44,698 nucleotides of DNA from Candidatus Mediterraneibacter excrementavium (GTDB lineage: Bacteria > Bacillota > Clostridia > Lachnospirales > Lachnospiraceae), in NCBI GenBank assembly GCA_019120275.1, contig DWVL01000093.1:1-44698 (forward strand), given 5' to 3'. A program made the translations under genes and the position numbers. Of the stretch, positions 33,570-41,534 are shown piece after piece. The notes under the pieces were generated by a model. The model did not search any database, was not told the DNA's origin, and saw nothing but the letters and a program-made list of their open reading frames with translations. How positions within the stretch are numbered: the first letter of the stretch is position 1; every line of letters begins with the position of its first letter.

Positions 33570-34500
33570 AGAAACCTTTTCCTCCGATCAGGTCGTCTGT
33601 CTCTTTCACGAGCTTCTGGATCAGGTCATGGCATGACATTTTCTCTTTGACCATACCTGCGATCTGGCCTGCCATTACGCTTCCCGTCTTCACATCGCCG
33701 TCTACCACCGCGCGTCTCAGTCCGCCCAGCGTCAGAAGTTCAAGTTCCTCAAACGATGCGCCTTCCTGCTCTTTCTGCAGGTACTCTTTTGTCATCTGGT
33801 TCCTCAGGGCACGTACCGGATGTCCTGTTGTACGTCCCGTTACTCTTGAGTCAATGTCTCTTGCCTTGATGATCATGTCTTTATAATTTTCATGAACCTG
33901 AGATTCATTCGTAACCACAAAGTGGGTTCCCATCTGCACGCCCTGCGCGCCCAGCATGAACGCCGCCGCGATCCCTCTTCCGTCCGCGATGCCGCCTGCC
34001 GCAATGACCGGAACGCTCACTGCATCTACGACCTGGGGTACAAGTACCATCGTCGTATTCTCACCGATGTGTCCGCCGGCCTCTGTCCCTTCTGCAACCA
34101 GCGCGTCCGCGCCGCATCTCTCCATGCGCTTCGCAAGCGCTACCGATGCAACGACCGGGATCACCTTTACTCCGGCTTCTTTCCACATCTTCATATATTT
34201 TTCCGGAGAGCCCGCTCCTGTCGTAACGACTTTCACGCCCTCCTCAACAATCACTTTTGCCACGTCGTCCGCATAAGGACTCATGAGCATGATGTTTACC
34301 CCAAAAGGTTTGTCAGTCAGCTTCTTTGCTTCCCTGACCTGTTCACGCACCCAGTCAGCCGGCGCACTCGCAGCACCGATCAGCCCCAGGCCGCCGGCCT
34401 CGGATACGGCGGCTGCAAGATGATACTCAGCAACCCATGCCATTCCGCCCTGAATGATCGGATATTCAATTCCTAATAATTCGGTTACTTTTGTTTTCAT
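33562..34500 (-). CDS. fabK: Enoyl-ACP reductase II (FabK)
   Basis: 312 aa FMN enzyme that performs the last reduction of the cycle; it replaces FabI, which is not seen here. Signature segments are GIEYPIIQGGMAWVAEYHLAAAVSEAGGLGLIG (about 9-41), VEGTEAGGHIG (about 136-146) and VIAAGGIADGRGIAAAF. Its position between acpP and fabD supports the FabK assignment over nitronate monooxygenase. Confidence 0.95.
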   Translation of the reverse strand: MKTKVTELLGIEYPIIQGGMAWVAEYHLAAAVSEAGGLGLIGAASAPADWVREQVREAKKLTDKPFGVNIMLMSPYADDVAKVIVEEGVKVVTTGAGSPEKYMKMWKEAGVKVIPVVASVALAKRMERCGADALVAEGTEAGGHIGENTTMVLVPQVVDAVSVPVIAAGGIADGRGIAAAFMLGAQGVQMGTHFVVTNESQVHENYKDMIIKARDIDSRVTGRTTGHPVRALRNQMTKEYLQKEQEGASFEELELLTLGGLRRAVVDGDVKTGSVMAGQIAGMVKEKMSCHDLIQKLVKETDDLIGGKGFYE

Positions 34501-34551
34501 ACTCTACAACCTTTCTTTCTCTTAAAATATAAACGTTATGTTTCGTGTTCC

Positions 34552-34776
34552 TTATTTGTGTGCCTCAAGATATTTTACAACATCGCCGATCGTGTTGATC
34601 TGCTCCAGATCTTCTGACGGGATCTCTACCTCGAACTCTTCCTCAAAAGCCATTACCATCTCAAAAAGGTCCAGGGAATCTGCTCCCAGATCATCCTTAA
34701 AAGATGTTGCCTCTGTAAGTGTTGCTGCATCAGCGTTTAATGAATCTGCTACGATTTCTTTGATTTTCTCTAACAT
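34552..34776 (-). CDS. acpP: Acyl carrier protein
   Basis: 74 aa, acidic. The phosphopantetheine Ser34 lies in the GADSLDLFEMVMAFEEEF motif. It carries all acyl intermediates of the surrounding enzymes. Gaps of 94 bp to fabH and 51 bp to fabK are the largest among the early genes; a small CCGGC/GCCGG hairpin lies in the former. Confidence 0.97.
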   Translation of the reverse strand: MLEKIKEIVADSLNADAATLTEATSFKDDLGADSLDLFEMVMAFEEEFEVEIPSEDLEQINTIGDVVKYLEAHK

Positions 34777-34870
34777 GGTTTTCTTTCCTTTCTCTTTTAA
34801 AAAACTTTTATATGATTGTAATCCGGCCTTGCCGGTAATTACCCTGAAATACTATCTCCGGACCGTGCCC

Positions 34871-35842
34871 CTACCATTCAAACAGACATGCCGCCCAGGT
34901 AAGCCCCGCTCCGAATCCCGCTGTCATGATCTTCTGTCCTCTTTTCAGCATTCCTTTGCGGTTCATCTCATCCAGAAGGATCGGCACGGTCGCTGCGGAC
35001 GTATTGGCATATTCCTCCAGGTCCATGGGGAACTTCCTGATATCCGCCTTCAGCCGCTTGGCCACCGCCTCGATGATCCTGCGGTTTGCCTGATGGAGGA
35101 TGAAATAGTCGATCTCATTCTGGTCTGTCCCGGATCCTTCCAGGATTTCCTCGATGATCTCCGGAACTTTGCGGACTGCGAATTTAAACACCGCCTGTCC
35201 GTCCATATGTATAAACGATTCTTTCACCGCGCCGTCTTCCAGCTCTTTCTCCCAGTCTTTCCGGTGTCTGCTTAAACCGGTAAGCGCCACACCCTTCGCA
35301 CCGTCGGAATGGGCTGACATATGGACCGGTGCGCCTTCCTCCGCACGCAGGATCACCGCGCCGGCTCCGTCTCCGAAAAGGATGCAGGTCCCCCGGTCTG
35401 TCCAGTCCACCATATTGCTCATACTCTCTGCTCCAACCACCAAGACCGTTCTGCAGAAGCCGGCACTGATATATGCCTGCGCCGCATTAAACGCCAGCAC
35501 GAATCCGCTGCAGGCTGCATTCAGATCATATCCCACCGCTTTTTTCGCGCCGATCATCTTCTGTACCTCGCATGCTGCGCACGGGTAAACCGTTTCCGAA
35601 GAAGACGTTGCCACCATGATCATATCAATCTCTTCCGGATCGATCCCGCTCTGCTCCAACGCACGCCGGGCAGCCTGACCAGCCATATAGGAAGTCGTTT
35701 CCTCTTCGATAATATGCCTCCTGCCGATTCCGGTCCTCTCACGGATCCATTCGTCATTCGTATCCACGATCCGGGCCAGATCGTCATTTGTCATAACATG
35801 AGCCGGCACATAAGAACCGGTTCCGCATATCTTACCAACCAT
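34871..35842 (-). CDS. fabH: Beta-ketoacyl-ACP synthase III
   Basis: 323 aa initiating enzyme that joins an acyl-CoA primer to malonyl-ACP. Cys111 lies in LNAACSGFVLAF, the His in FILHQANRRIIEAVA (about 247-261) and the Asn in EYANTSAATVPILLDE (about 276-291). It is the first gene of the fatty-acid operon, and AGGAG precedes the ATG. The promoter and FabT-like operator are immediately upstream. Confidence 0.97.
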   Translation of the reverse strand: MVGKICGTGSYVPAHVMTNDDLARIVDTNDEWIRERTGIGRRHIIEEETTSYMAGQAARRALEQSGIDPEEIDMIMVATSSSETVYPCAACEVQKMIGAKKAVGYDLNAACSGFVLAFNAAQAYISAGFCRTVLVVGAESMSNMVDWTDRGTCILFGDGAGAVILRAEEGAPVHMSAHSDGAKGVALTGLSRHRKDWEKELEDGAVKESFIHMDGQAVFKFAVRKVPEIIEEILEGSGTDQNEIDYFILHQANRRIIEAVAKRLKADIRKFPMDLEEYANTSAATVPILLDEMNRKGMLKRGQKIMTAGFGAGLTWAACLFEW

Positions 35843-35873
35843 TTCTTTACTCCTGAATTACTTTGAGTCTTAA

Positions 35874-35894
35874 ATACTTTGATATCCAAAGTAT
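35874..35894. promoter_or_regulatory. FabT-like operator
   Basis: A perfect palindrome with 8-bp arms ATACTTTG and CAAAGTAT around a 5-nt centre, close to the FabT consensus (TTTGA-type half-sites). It overlaps the -10 of the fabH promoter, so binding would block transcription. A single similar half-site (ACTTTGA) follows at 35860-35866. Confidence 0.75.
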
Positions 35895-35917
35895 ATCACG
35901 GTAAAAGTTTTTGTCAA
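35890..35917 (-). promoter_or_regulatory. Promoter of the fatty-acid synthesis operon
   Basis: On the minus strand a perfect TTGACA (35917-35912), a 16-bp spacer and TATACT (35895-35890), about 50 bp before the fabH ATG. Confidence 0.75.
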
Positions 35918-35932
35918 CATTTTTTGTAATAA

Positions 35933-36508
35933 TTATGTAACAAAAATCTTCGGCATCAAAGCTATCCCGGCTTTTGCCACACCTGCCAGCACCATTACCA
36001 GGATCGGATTCATTTTAAACCTGCGCAATAACACGATGCAGACCAAAAAGAGCACCACCAGAATCCAGTTTGTATTTCCCAGCGAAATCTGTTCCACACT
36101 TCCCCAGACCGCCGTGATCAGCATGGAAATTCCCGCTGATGCGATCATGGCGACAACCGCAGGACGCAGAGACGCCAGTATTCCCTGAAGCATATTCATG
36201 CTGCGGTACTTCAGATACAGTTTTGCGATCAGCATCACGATCACACAGGCCGGCAGGATGCAGCCTGTCGTTGCAGCCAGCGCTCCCGGTATCCCGGCAA
36301 TCTTGATCCCTACAAAGGTCGCTGAATTAATGGCGATCGGTCCCGGCGTCATCTGGGAAATCGTGACAAGATCCGTAAACTCCCCCATACTGAGCCAGCC
36401 GTGAGAAGAAACCACCTGCTCCTGGATCAGAGGCATAGACGCATATCCGCCGCCGAAGCTGAACAGTCCAACCTTCAGAAAACACCAGAACAATTCCAGA
36501 CAGATCAT
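35933..36508 (-). CDS. Chromate-transporter-family protein, subunit 2 (half-size)
   Basis: 191 aa with about five to six membrane helices. The ChrA half-motif FSFGGGYASMPLIQEQVV (about 16-33) and the SQMTPGPIAINSATFVG stretch are clear. Half-size ChrA proteins occur as pairs. The transported ion in gut anaerobes is unknown; chromate is a family name. Its ATG overlaps the partner's stop by 4 bp. No terminator is visible before the fab promoter, which begins 15 bp beyond its stop. Confidence 0.9.
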   Translation of the reverse strand: MICLELFWCFLKVGLFSFGGGYASMPLIQEQVVSSHGWLSMGEFTDLVTISQMTPGPIAINSATFVGIKIAGIPGALAATTGCILPACVIVMLIAKLYLKYRSMNMLQGILASLRPAVVAMIASAGISMLITAVWGSVEQISLGNTNWILVVLFLVCIVLLRRFKMNPILVMVLAGVAKAGIALMPKIFVT

Positions 36509-37071
36509 GCCTTTCTCCTCCTCTCGCCAATCAGCGTCCTGATCACGCCGATCAACAGACAGGCGATCACGATATAAACGACATTAACGCCAAATACGCA
36601 GGCGGCAAGAAATGCTCCCGCCATAATTATGACCGAACCTGTATTTCTGCTTTGCACAATGCCTTCTCCCATCTCATATACAACTGCAGCGATCACAGCC
36701 GCCACACCCGCCTGCATTCCTTCCAGGATCTGGGCGATAAGGAAGTTCTCGCGAAATGCATTATAAAAAAGCGAGATCAGTGAAATGATCAGAAACGGAG
36801 GGATTACAGTTCCCACGATAGATACAAGCGCCCCTGCAAACCCTGCCAGTTTATAGCCGACAACGATCGCGCCGTTGACTGCGATCGCACCGGGCGCCGA
36901 CTGTGCGACAGCAACCAGGTCAAGCATCTCATCTTCTTCGATCCAGTGATATTCATCCACGAACTTTTTTTTCATCAGCGTAACGATCACATAACCCCCG
37001 CCAAACGTAAACGCGCTGAGATATAATGTAGAAACAAACAGCCTGAACAAAACTTCTTTCTTATTTTTCAT
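36505..37071 (-). CDS. Chromate-transporter-family protein, subunit 1 (half-size)
   Basis: 188 aa, homologous to its neighbour: FTFGGGYVIVTLMKKKFVDEYHW (about 21-43) and AQSAPGAIAVNGAIVVGYKLAG (about 51-72), with about six helices. The two halves presumably pair in opposite orientation in the membrane. AAAGGAG precedes the ATG. It is first of the two-gene unit, just downstream of the HAD gene's terminator. Confidence 0.9.
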   Translation of the reverse strand: MKNKKEVLFRLFVSTLYLSAFTFGGGYVIVTLMKKKFVDEYHWIEEDEMLDLVAVAQSAPGAIAVNGAIVVGYKLAGFAGALVSIVGTVIPPFLIISLISLFYNAFRENFLIAQILEGMQAGVAAVIAAVVYEMGEGIVQSRNTGSVIIMAGAFLAACVFGVNVVYIVIACLLIGVIRTLIGERRRKA

Positions 37072-37103
37072 TCCGTCTCCTTTTTATGTCATTTCCCAAA
37101 ATA

Positions 37104-37137
37104 CGGGAAGTCCATTCAACAGACTTCCCGCATTTTT
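37104..37137 (-). terminator. Terminator after the HAD hydrolase gene
   Basis: Arms CGGGAAGTC (37104-37112) and GACTTCCCG (37122-37130); the minus strand continues with TATTTT. It separates the HAD gene from the chromate-transporter pair. Confidence 0.7.
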
Positions 37138-37148
37138 CTCTTTCCTGT

Positions 37149-37862
37149 CTACAATGTCTCTACAAATTCCAGCAGTTCCTCAAGAGACCCCTGGTATTCT
37201 GTCTCGATCGGCAGATTATTTTTATTCTCCATGGTATCTGTCACCAGGAAAGTCTTTACGCCCAGTGTACGGATCGACAGATCCTCTCCCACATCATTTC
37301 CAACCATCAGACAGTCCGCCGGATCAAGTGAAAATGTATCCAATATCTTTTTATAGTACTCCGGATTCGGTTTGCAGAAGCTGCATGTCTCATAAGTTGT
37401 GATCAAACTGAAATCTTCCGCCTCGAGTCCTGCCCAGCGGATCCGGTTCATTGTGGCGCATCTTGGGAATACCGGATTCGTTGCCAGATATGTTTCCAGT
37501 CCTTTTCCCTTTACCGTCTTTACGATCTGATCCGCCAGCGGCGTCGGCCTGGTTGTACAGACAGCCTGATTAAACTCGCCGCCATAGAACTCTTCTGCTA
37601 TCTTTTCCGATTCTTCCGCACCGATCGGAAGTTCCGGATCGATATAACTCCAGAATGCCTCCCGGTTCGTCCGGCTCCCATCGTTTTTCACCATCGCTTC
37701 ATATCCGGCCCACACTGCACCGATAAATTTCTTCGGCTCGACCGGCACGCCTTTGGACAGATAGGCTTTTGCCAGAAGCGGCATATAGAATTTCACAAAT
37801 TCATCCTGAACCATCGGCAGAAGCGTTCCGTCCAGATCAAATAAAATATGCTGAATACCCAT
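37149..37862 (-). CDS. HAD-superfamily hydrolase
   Basis: 237 aa phosphatase-type HAD protein. Motif I is FDLDGTLLP (nucleophile Asp9, Asp11); motif II is near LATNPVF; the motif III Lys is in CSFCKPNPEYYKKIL; motif IV is MVGNDVGEDL. A large helical cap is inserted between I and II. The substrate is unknown. It lies 10 bp after the BFD-like gene on the same strand and ends at a terminator. Confidence 0.88.
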   Translation of the reverse strand: MGIQHILFDLDGTLLPMVQDEFVKFYMPLLAKAYLSKGVPVEPKKFIGAVWAGYEAMVKNDGSRTNREAFWSYIDPELPIGAEESEKIAEEFYGGEFNQAVCTTRPTPLADQIVKTVKGKGLETYLATNPVFPRCATMNRIRWAGLEAEDFSLITTYETCSFCKPNPEYYKKILDTFSLDPADCLMVGNDVGEDLSIRTLGVKTFLVTDTMENKNNLPIETEYQGSLEELLEFVETL

Positions 37863-37872
37863 CGCTTTACGA

Positions 37873-38067
37873 CTATGCCATCATGATCTCAGAGATCGCA
37901 TCCAGGATCTTGTCATGACATCCTCCGCATCCGGTGGAACAGTGTGTGATCTTCTGCACCTCTTCAAAAGCAGACAGAACATCGTCGAATTTGTCCATCT
38001 GATGCAGTGCATTCTCCACATCCGCGTATGATACCTGTTTACAGTTACAGATCATTCCTGTACTCAT
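37873..38067 (-). CDS. BFD-like [2Fe-2S]-binding protein
   Basis: About 64 aa. CNC near residue 7 and CSTGCGGC near residue 46 reproduce the four-cysteine BFD pattern (CxC and CxxxxCxxC-like) that binds a [2Fe-2S] cluster. Stand-alone BFD proteins assist in iron release from bacterioferritin or act as small redox partners. ATG 38067 is favoured because AAAGGAG lies 7 bp upstream; ATG 38073 is too close to that site. Its neighbour is a HAD gene; the link between them is unclear. Confidence 0.82.
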   Translation of the reverse strand: MSTGMICNCKQVSYADVENALHQMDKFDDVLSAFEEVQKITHCSTGCGGCHDKILDAISEIMMA

Positions 38068-38106
38068 TTTCATTCTCCTTTTCTGTATATTATTGGTTTT
38101 CTTACA

Positions 38107-39240
38107 TCAGTCAAAATCAAAATCAATTCCATAGAGTTCACATGCTTCTTTAAAGATCGCCTGCGTATTTTCTGTTGCACTGGAATTGTCAACAGTCAGG
38201 TCAAGCATCACCATGCCGCCATCCACCTGGTCGCATTTTATGATCTCGATGCATGGTGTTTTTTCTCCATCCCAGTTAATGTAATTATAATTGATCTGCT
38301 GGAGTGCAAACCCATCTCCGGTTATCATTTCGTCAACGGTAATATCTGCATAATATTCCGGCATGCTTTCCATCGTTTCACATGTACTCTCTACAGAGTC
38401 GCTGACCATCTGCGGAATATCCGCATACATGGCTCCCGCATACAGAGATGTTGATACGCCGTCTGACAGTGCGGATGCAGCCGAGCCTGCTGCGGCAAGA
38501 TATTCACTGTTCAATACCGGAACACTGACCTGCCCATCTCCGCTGTCAAGCACGATCGTCACAAAATAGTCATACCCCTCGATCGGCGTCGTTTCCACAT
38601 CTGAGTAGATGTCATCATAGTCATCGTAATCATCTGCATACAGATCATCTTCATCTTCATACAGATCATCATACTCATCGTAGTCGTCTTCATACAGATC
38701 ATCATATTCATCATAATCGTCAACATATGCCTGAGATGGATCGCCTGCCTGCATCACTCCTGATGTGACCGCGCCAACGGCCAACAATCCGTAGAGCAGG
38801 ACGCCCAGACCTCCAAGCACTCCGCACGCGATGATCGGCCCTTTCTTACTGCTCTGGTCCGGTCCCTGATATACGGCACCGCTTCCAAAGGCCAGCATGG
38901 GCAGAAAGATGAACGGTACAAAAATCAATCCGACCGCATATCCTGTTCCCTTTCCAAATACTCTGGCCAGCTTGATCCATGTAAAGATCAGGAAAATAAT
39001 ATTCCCCAACGGAAGAAATCCCAACAGGAACAACCATCCATTTCCCCACGTGATCTTTGTCAGCACATAAGAATTATAAAACGGTATGATCGCTGCCCAT
39101 CCATGTTCCCCTGCTTTCTTAAACAGCTTCCACTCTGCAACGATCATAAGGATACCTATTATGAGCATCACCACTGTAAAAATCAGCATAAAAATAATGA
39201 TTCCTCCGGCAAGAGCCGCTGTCATCTGTCCTCCTGACAT
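38107..39240 (-). CDS. DUF5684-like membrane protein with acidic Tyr/Asp repeat
   Basis: About 377 aa. The N-terminal third has four helices and the segment AEWKLFKKAGEHGWAAIIPFYNSYVLTKI typical of DUF5684 membrane proteins. A fifth helix lies at about 135-155. Next comes a strongly acidic stretch (about 172-212) made of DDYDEYDDLYED-type repeats, then a soluble C-terminal domain of about 160 residues (two-strand VTIVLDSGDGQVSVPVL, later CIEIIKCDQVDGGMVMLDLTVD), probably outside the cell. The function is unknown. ATG 39240 has AGGGAG at 9 bp. The acidic-tyrosine repeat recalls the tails in the SigI locus, though no SigI-type promoter is seen here. Confidence 0.72.
   Translation of the reverse strand: MSGGQMTAALAGGIIIFMLIFTVVMLIIGILMIVAEWKLFKKAGEHGWAAIIPFYNSYVLTKITWGNGWLFLLGFLPLGNIIFLIFTWIKLARVFGKGTGYAVGLIFVPFIFLPMLAFGSGAVYQGPDQSSKKGPIIACGVLGGLGVLLYGLLAVGAVTSGVMQAGDPSQAYVDDYDEYDDLYEDDYDEYDDLYEDEDDLYADDYDDYDDIYSDVETTPIEGYDYFVTIVLDSGDGQVSVPVLNSEYLAAAGSAASALSDGVSTSLYAGAMYADIPQMVSDSVESTCETMESMPEYYADITVDEMITGDGFALQQINYNYINWDGEKTPCIEIIKCDQVDGGMVMLDLTVDNSSATENTQAIFKEACELYGIDFDFD
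38605..38725 (-). repeat. Degenerate repeats encoding the Asp/Tyr/Glu stretch
   Basis: Repeated TCATCATA/TCATCGTA and CATACAGATCATC units encode DYDEYDDLYED-like residues; about three degenerate copies. Confidence 0.6.
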
Positions 39241-39312
39241 TTTTTCATCTCCCTTCCACATGTATAGTCTCATTATATAGTGCCCGTATGGGGATGTCCA
39301 GAAGATTCAGGT

Positions 39313-39345
39313 AAAAAAAGAAACACCTGCGTTAAAAGGCGTTTC
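39313..39345 (-). terminator. Terminator of the four-tRNA transcript
   Basis: On the minus strand GAAACGCCT pairs with AGGTGTTTC (one G-U), followed by seven T. It lies just past tRNA-Leu(TAA). Confidence 0.8.
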
Positions 39346-39351
39346 TCTCAA

Positions 39352-39437
39352 TGCCGCAGGCCGGGGTCGAACCGGCACGGGTATTACTACCCACGGGATT
39401 TTAAGTCCCGGGCGTCTGCCAATTCCGCCACTGCGGC
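39352..39437 (-). tRNA. tRNA-Leu (anticodon TAA)
   Basis: 86 nt, acceptor GCCGCAG/CTGCGGC with discriminator A. The anticodon stem CGGGA/TCCCG surrounds loop CTTAAAA, giving TAA (UUA/UUG codons). A long variable arm fits class II. Last of the minus-strand tRNA cluster. Confidence 0.93.
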
Positions 39438-39490
39438 AAAATATAAAATTGTTCCCTTATCAGTGCAGTTATTATACCTCTAAAGGAAAA

Positions 39491-39564
39491 CGACCCAGAA
39501 GAGACTCGAACTCTCGACCTCCGCCGTGACAGGGCGGCGCTCTAACCAACTGAGCCACTGGGCC
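39491..39564 (-). tRNA. tRNA-Asp (anticodon GTC)
   Basis: 74 nt with acceptor GGCCCAG/CTGGGTC (one G-U pair) and discriminator G, as expected for Asp. Anticodon loop CTGTCAC gives GTC. Third of the cluster. Confidence 0.92.
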
Positions 39565-39572
39565 TCGCTATG

Positions 39573-39607
39573 AGCACTTAGTGCCTGTTTTTTAGGCACT
39601 TACGTGC
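39573..39607 (-). other. Hairpin in the tRNA-Ile2/tRNA-Asp spacer
   Basis: GCAC and GTGC outer arms and GTGCC/GGCAC inner arms form a long stem with one internal loop and an AT-rich tip. It is between two cotranscribed tRNAs, so a processing signal is more likely than a terminator. Confidence 0.5.
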
Positions 39608-39610
39608 TAA

Positions 39611-39684
39611 TGGACCTTCGGGGACTCGAACCCAGGACCGACCGGTTATGAGCCGGTTGCTCTAACCAACTGAGCTAAAGGTCC
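39611..39684 (-). tRNA. tRNA-Ile2 (anticodon CAT, lysidine type)
   Basis: 74 nt with acceptor GGACCTT/AAGGTCC and discriminator A; anticodon loop CTCATAA gives CAT. The acceptor stem and the D-arm (TAGCTCAGTTGGTTAGAGCA) match the Bacillus-type minor isoleucine tRNA, whose C34 is changed to lysidine by TilS to read AUA, rather than the methionine tRNAs. Confidence 0.8.
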
Positions 39685-39690
39685 GCGAAA

Positions 39691-39762
39691 TGACCCCGAC
39701 GGGAATCGAACCCGTGTTACCGCCGTGAAAGGGCGATGTCTTAACCGCTTGACCACGGGGCC
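39691..39762 (-). tRNA. tRNA-Glu (anticodon TTC)
   Basis: 72 nt, acceptor GGCCCCG/CGGGGTC with discriminator A; anticodon loop CTTTCAC gives TTC. The D-arm GGTCAAGCGGTTAAGAC is typical for Glu. First of the cluster. Confidence 0.93.
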
Positions 39763-39792
39763 ATAATGCATACTTTTTCTGTCAAATATAAG

Positions 39793-39845
39793 CCGCCGTC
39801 TTTAACGGCGACTTATATCATACCATACGGCATATATTTTTGCAA
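39793..39845 (-). promoter_or_regulatory. Promoter and leader hairpin of the tRNA cluster
   Basis: On the minus strand TTGCAA (39845-39840), a 17-bp spacer and TATGAT (39822-39817), then a leader stem AGTCGCCGT/ACGGCGGCT (39813-39791 region) before tRNA-Glu. Confidence 0.65.
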
Positions 39846-39885
39846 GCATTATTCCGCATTTCTTGCGGCTGCCCGGGAATGAGTT

Positions 39886-40251
39886 TTATGCCTTGTCCAC
39901 ATTTTTCGTTGCTACAATATCTACTCCTGTTCCAGCCACATCGGACATGATCACATCCCCGATATGCACCGGCGCTTCCACCGCAATGTCTTTGAGCGCT
40001 TTTACACAGTCAGATATTTTCCCTTTCGGGATATCGGATCTGGTCTTTACCGACACCATATCCGCTTTCCCGCCGCTGACCCTGACTGTCGTTGTTACGA
40101 TCCGGGTCGGATCTGTCACTTCTTTTCTGGCATAAACCTCGCCGCGCTTACACGTATTCCCTGATACCCGGACCACTTCACTTCCGTTCATCTCCACAGT
40201 GATCTGGCATCCCATCGGGCAACTGATGCAGGTCAGATTTCTGATCTCCAT
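39886..40251 (-). CDS. DUF1667 protein of the glycerol-3-phosphate operon
   Basis: 121 aa. The N-terminal CISCPMGCQI and a later Cys (NTCKRGEVYA) are the DUF1667 hallmark and probably hold an Fe-S cluster. The protein is regularly encoded after two flavoprotein genes as the third part of a clostridial glycerol-3-phosphate dehydrogenase-like complex. It begins 3 bp after the middle gene and is last in the operon. Confidence 0.88.
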   Translation of the reverse strand: MEIRNLTCISCPMGCQITVEMNGSEVVRVSGNTCKRGEVYARKEVTDPTRIVTTTVRVSGGKADMVSVKTRSDIPKGKISDCVKALKDIAVEAPVHIGDVIMSDVAGTGVDIVATKNVDKA

Positions 40252-40254
40252 TTC

Positions 40255-41520
40255 CTACGCCTCCTCTATCTTCACAGTGACCGTTTTCAGGCCGGGATGT
40301 TTAAGGATCTGCTCTTTTACAAGCTGGATTTCTTCCATTTCCCCGGGAGCCGCGATCTGCCGCTTCCGGCGGGCCACCCGCTCATTGTCAAAATACACGC
40401 TCACAAAACAGTTTTTATACACGGCGCTGACGCGGAACCTTACCTTCAGCGTCTCATCCATCCTGTCCGGATCGATCGTTGACGGTACCGTGTAGCGCAC
40501 TCCTTCGGCCGGTACAAGTCGGATGGTTCGGGCGGTTTCAGCGCACAGTTCTCCTTTCACATATGAAGCCGCATTCTTTCCTGCGGCTGCGGCCTCTTCA
40601 GATACATAATCCACCAGGTCATGCACGTGGAGGACGTTCCCGCAGGCAAAAACACCTTCGATATTTGTTTCAAGGCTCTCATTTACAACCGGTCCGGAAG
40701 TGACTCTGTTCATCTCCACCCCCATCCCGTTTGACAACTCATTTTCCGGAATGAGTCCTACGGACAAGAGCAGTGTGTCACAGGGATATTCTTCCTCTGT
40801 CCCGGGGATCGGCTTCCCACTCTGGTCTACTTCTGCCAGAGTGACCCCTTCCACCCGTTCCTTTCCTTTAATATCCACCACCGTATGGCTCAACTTCAGC
40901 GGGATGCCGTAATCGTCCAGACACTGGACGATATTCCGCTTCAATCCTCCTGAATACGGCATCAGCTCAGCAACAACTTTTACCTTCGCCCCTTCCAGCG
41001 TCATACGTCTCGCCATGATCAGTCCGATGTCCCCGGATCCAAGGATCACGACCTCGCGCCCCGGCATCAGCCCTTCCATATTTACAAGACGCTGCGCCGT
41101 GCCTGCAGAATAAATCCCCGCCGGTCGGTATCCCGGGATATTCAGGGCGCCTCTGGATCGTTCACGGCAGCCCATGGCGAGAATGACAGCTTTGGCCCGG
41201 ATCTCGAAAAGTCCCTCTTCACGATTCACCGCCGTGATCACTTTTTCCCGACTGATCTCCATGACCATCGTATTCAGGCGATATTCGACCCCCAGTTCCC
41301 GGACCTGATCGATAAACCGCTGTGCATACTCCGGCCCCGTCAATTCCTCTTTAAATGTATGGAGGCCAAACCCATTGTGGATGCACTGATTCAGGATGCC
41401 GCCAAGTTCCCTGTCCCGCTCCAGGACCAGGATGCTGCTAATCCCGCCTCTCTTTGCCGAAACTGCAGCCGCCAGTCCCGCCGGGCCTCCCCCGATGATA
41501 ACAATATCATAGCTTCCCAT
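40255..41520 (-). CDS. FAD/NAD-dependent oxidoreductase of the glp operon
   Basis: 421 aa pyridine nucleotide-disulfide-type flavoprotein. The FAD motif is IIGGGPAGLAAAVSAK (about 8-23), the NAD motif VILGSGDIGLIMARRM (about 158-173), and the GVFACGNVLHVHDLVDYVSEEAAAAG block lies near 289-314. It has conserved CIHNGFG near the N terminus. It likely passes electrons from the GlpA-type partner to NAD or another acceptor. AAGGAGG precedes the ATG; it lies 14 bp after the glpA-like gene. Confidence 0.88.
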   Translation of the reverse strand: MGSYDIVIIGGGPAGLAAAVSAKRGGISSILVLERDRELGGILNQCIHNGFGLHTFKEELTGPEYAQRFIDQVRELGVEYRLNTMVMEISREKVITAVNREEGLFEIRAKAVILAMGCRERSRGALNIPGYRPAGIYSAGTAQRLVNMEGLMPGREVVILGSGDIGLIMARRMTLEGAKVKVVAELMPYSGGLKRNIVQCLDDYGIPLKLSHTVVDIKGKERVEGVTLAEVDQSGKPIPGTEEEYPCDTLLLSVGLIPENELSNGMGVEMNRVTSGPVVNESLETNIEGVFACGNVLHVHDLVDYVSEEAAAAGKNAASYVKGELCAETARTIRLVPAEGVRYTVPSTIDPDRMDETLKVRFRVSAVYKNCFVSVYFDNERVARRKRQIAAPGEMEEIQLVKEQILKHPGLKTVTVKIEEA

Positions 41521-41534
41521 GCCCGCGCCTCCTT

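Noticed and set aside
34777-34870. Terminator or attenuator between fabH and acpP
   Set aside because: A five-bp CCGGC/GCCGG stem is present but no T-run follows it directly; it is too weak to call.
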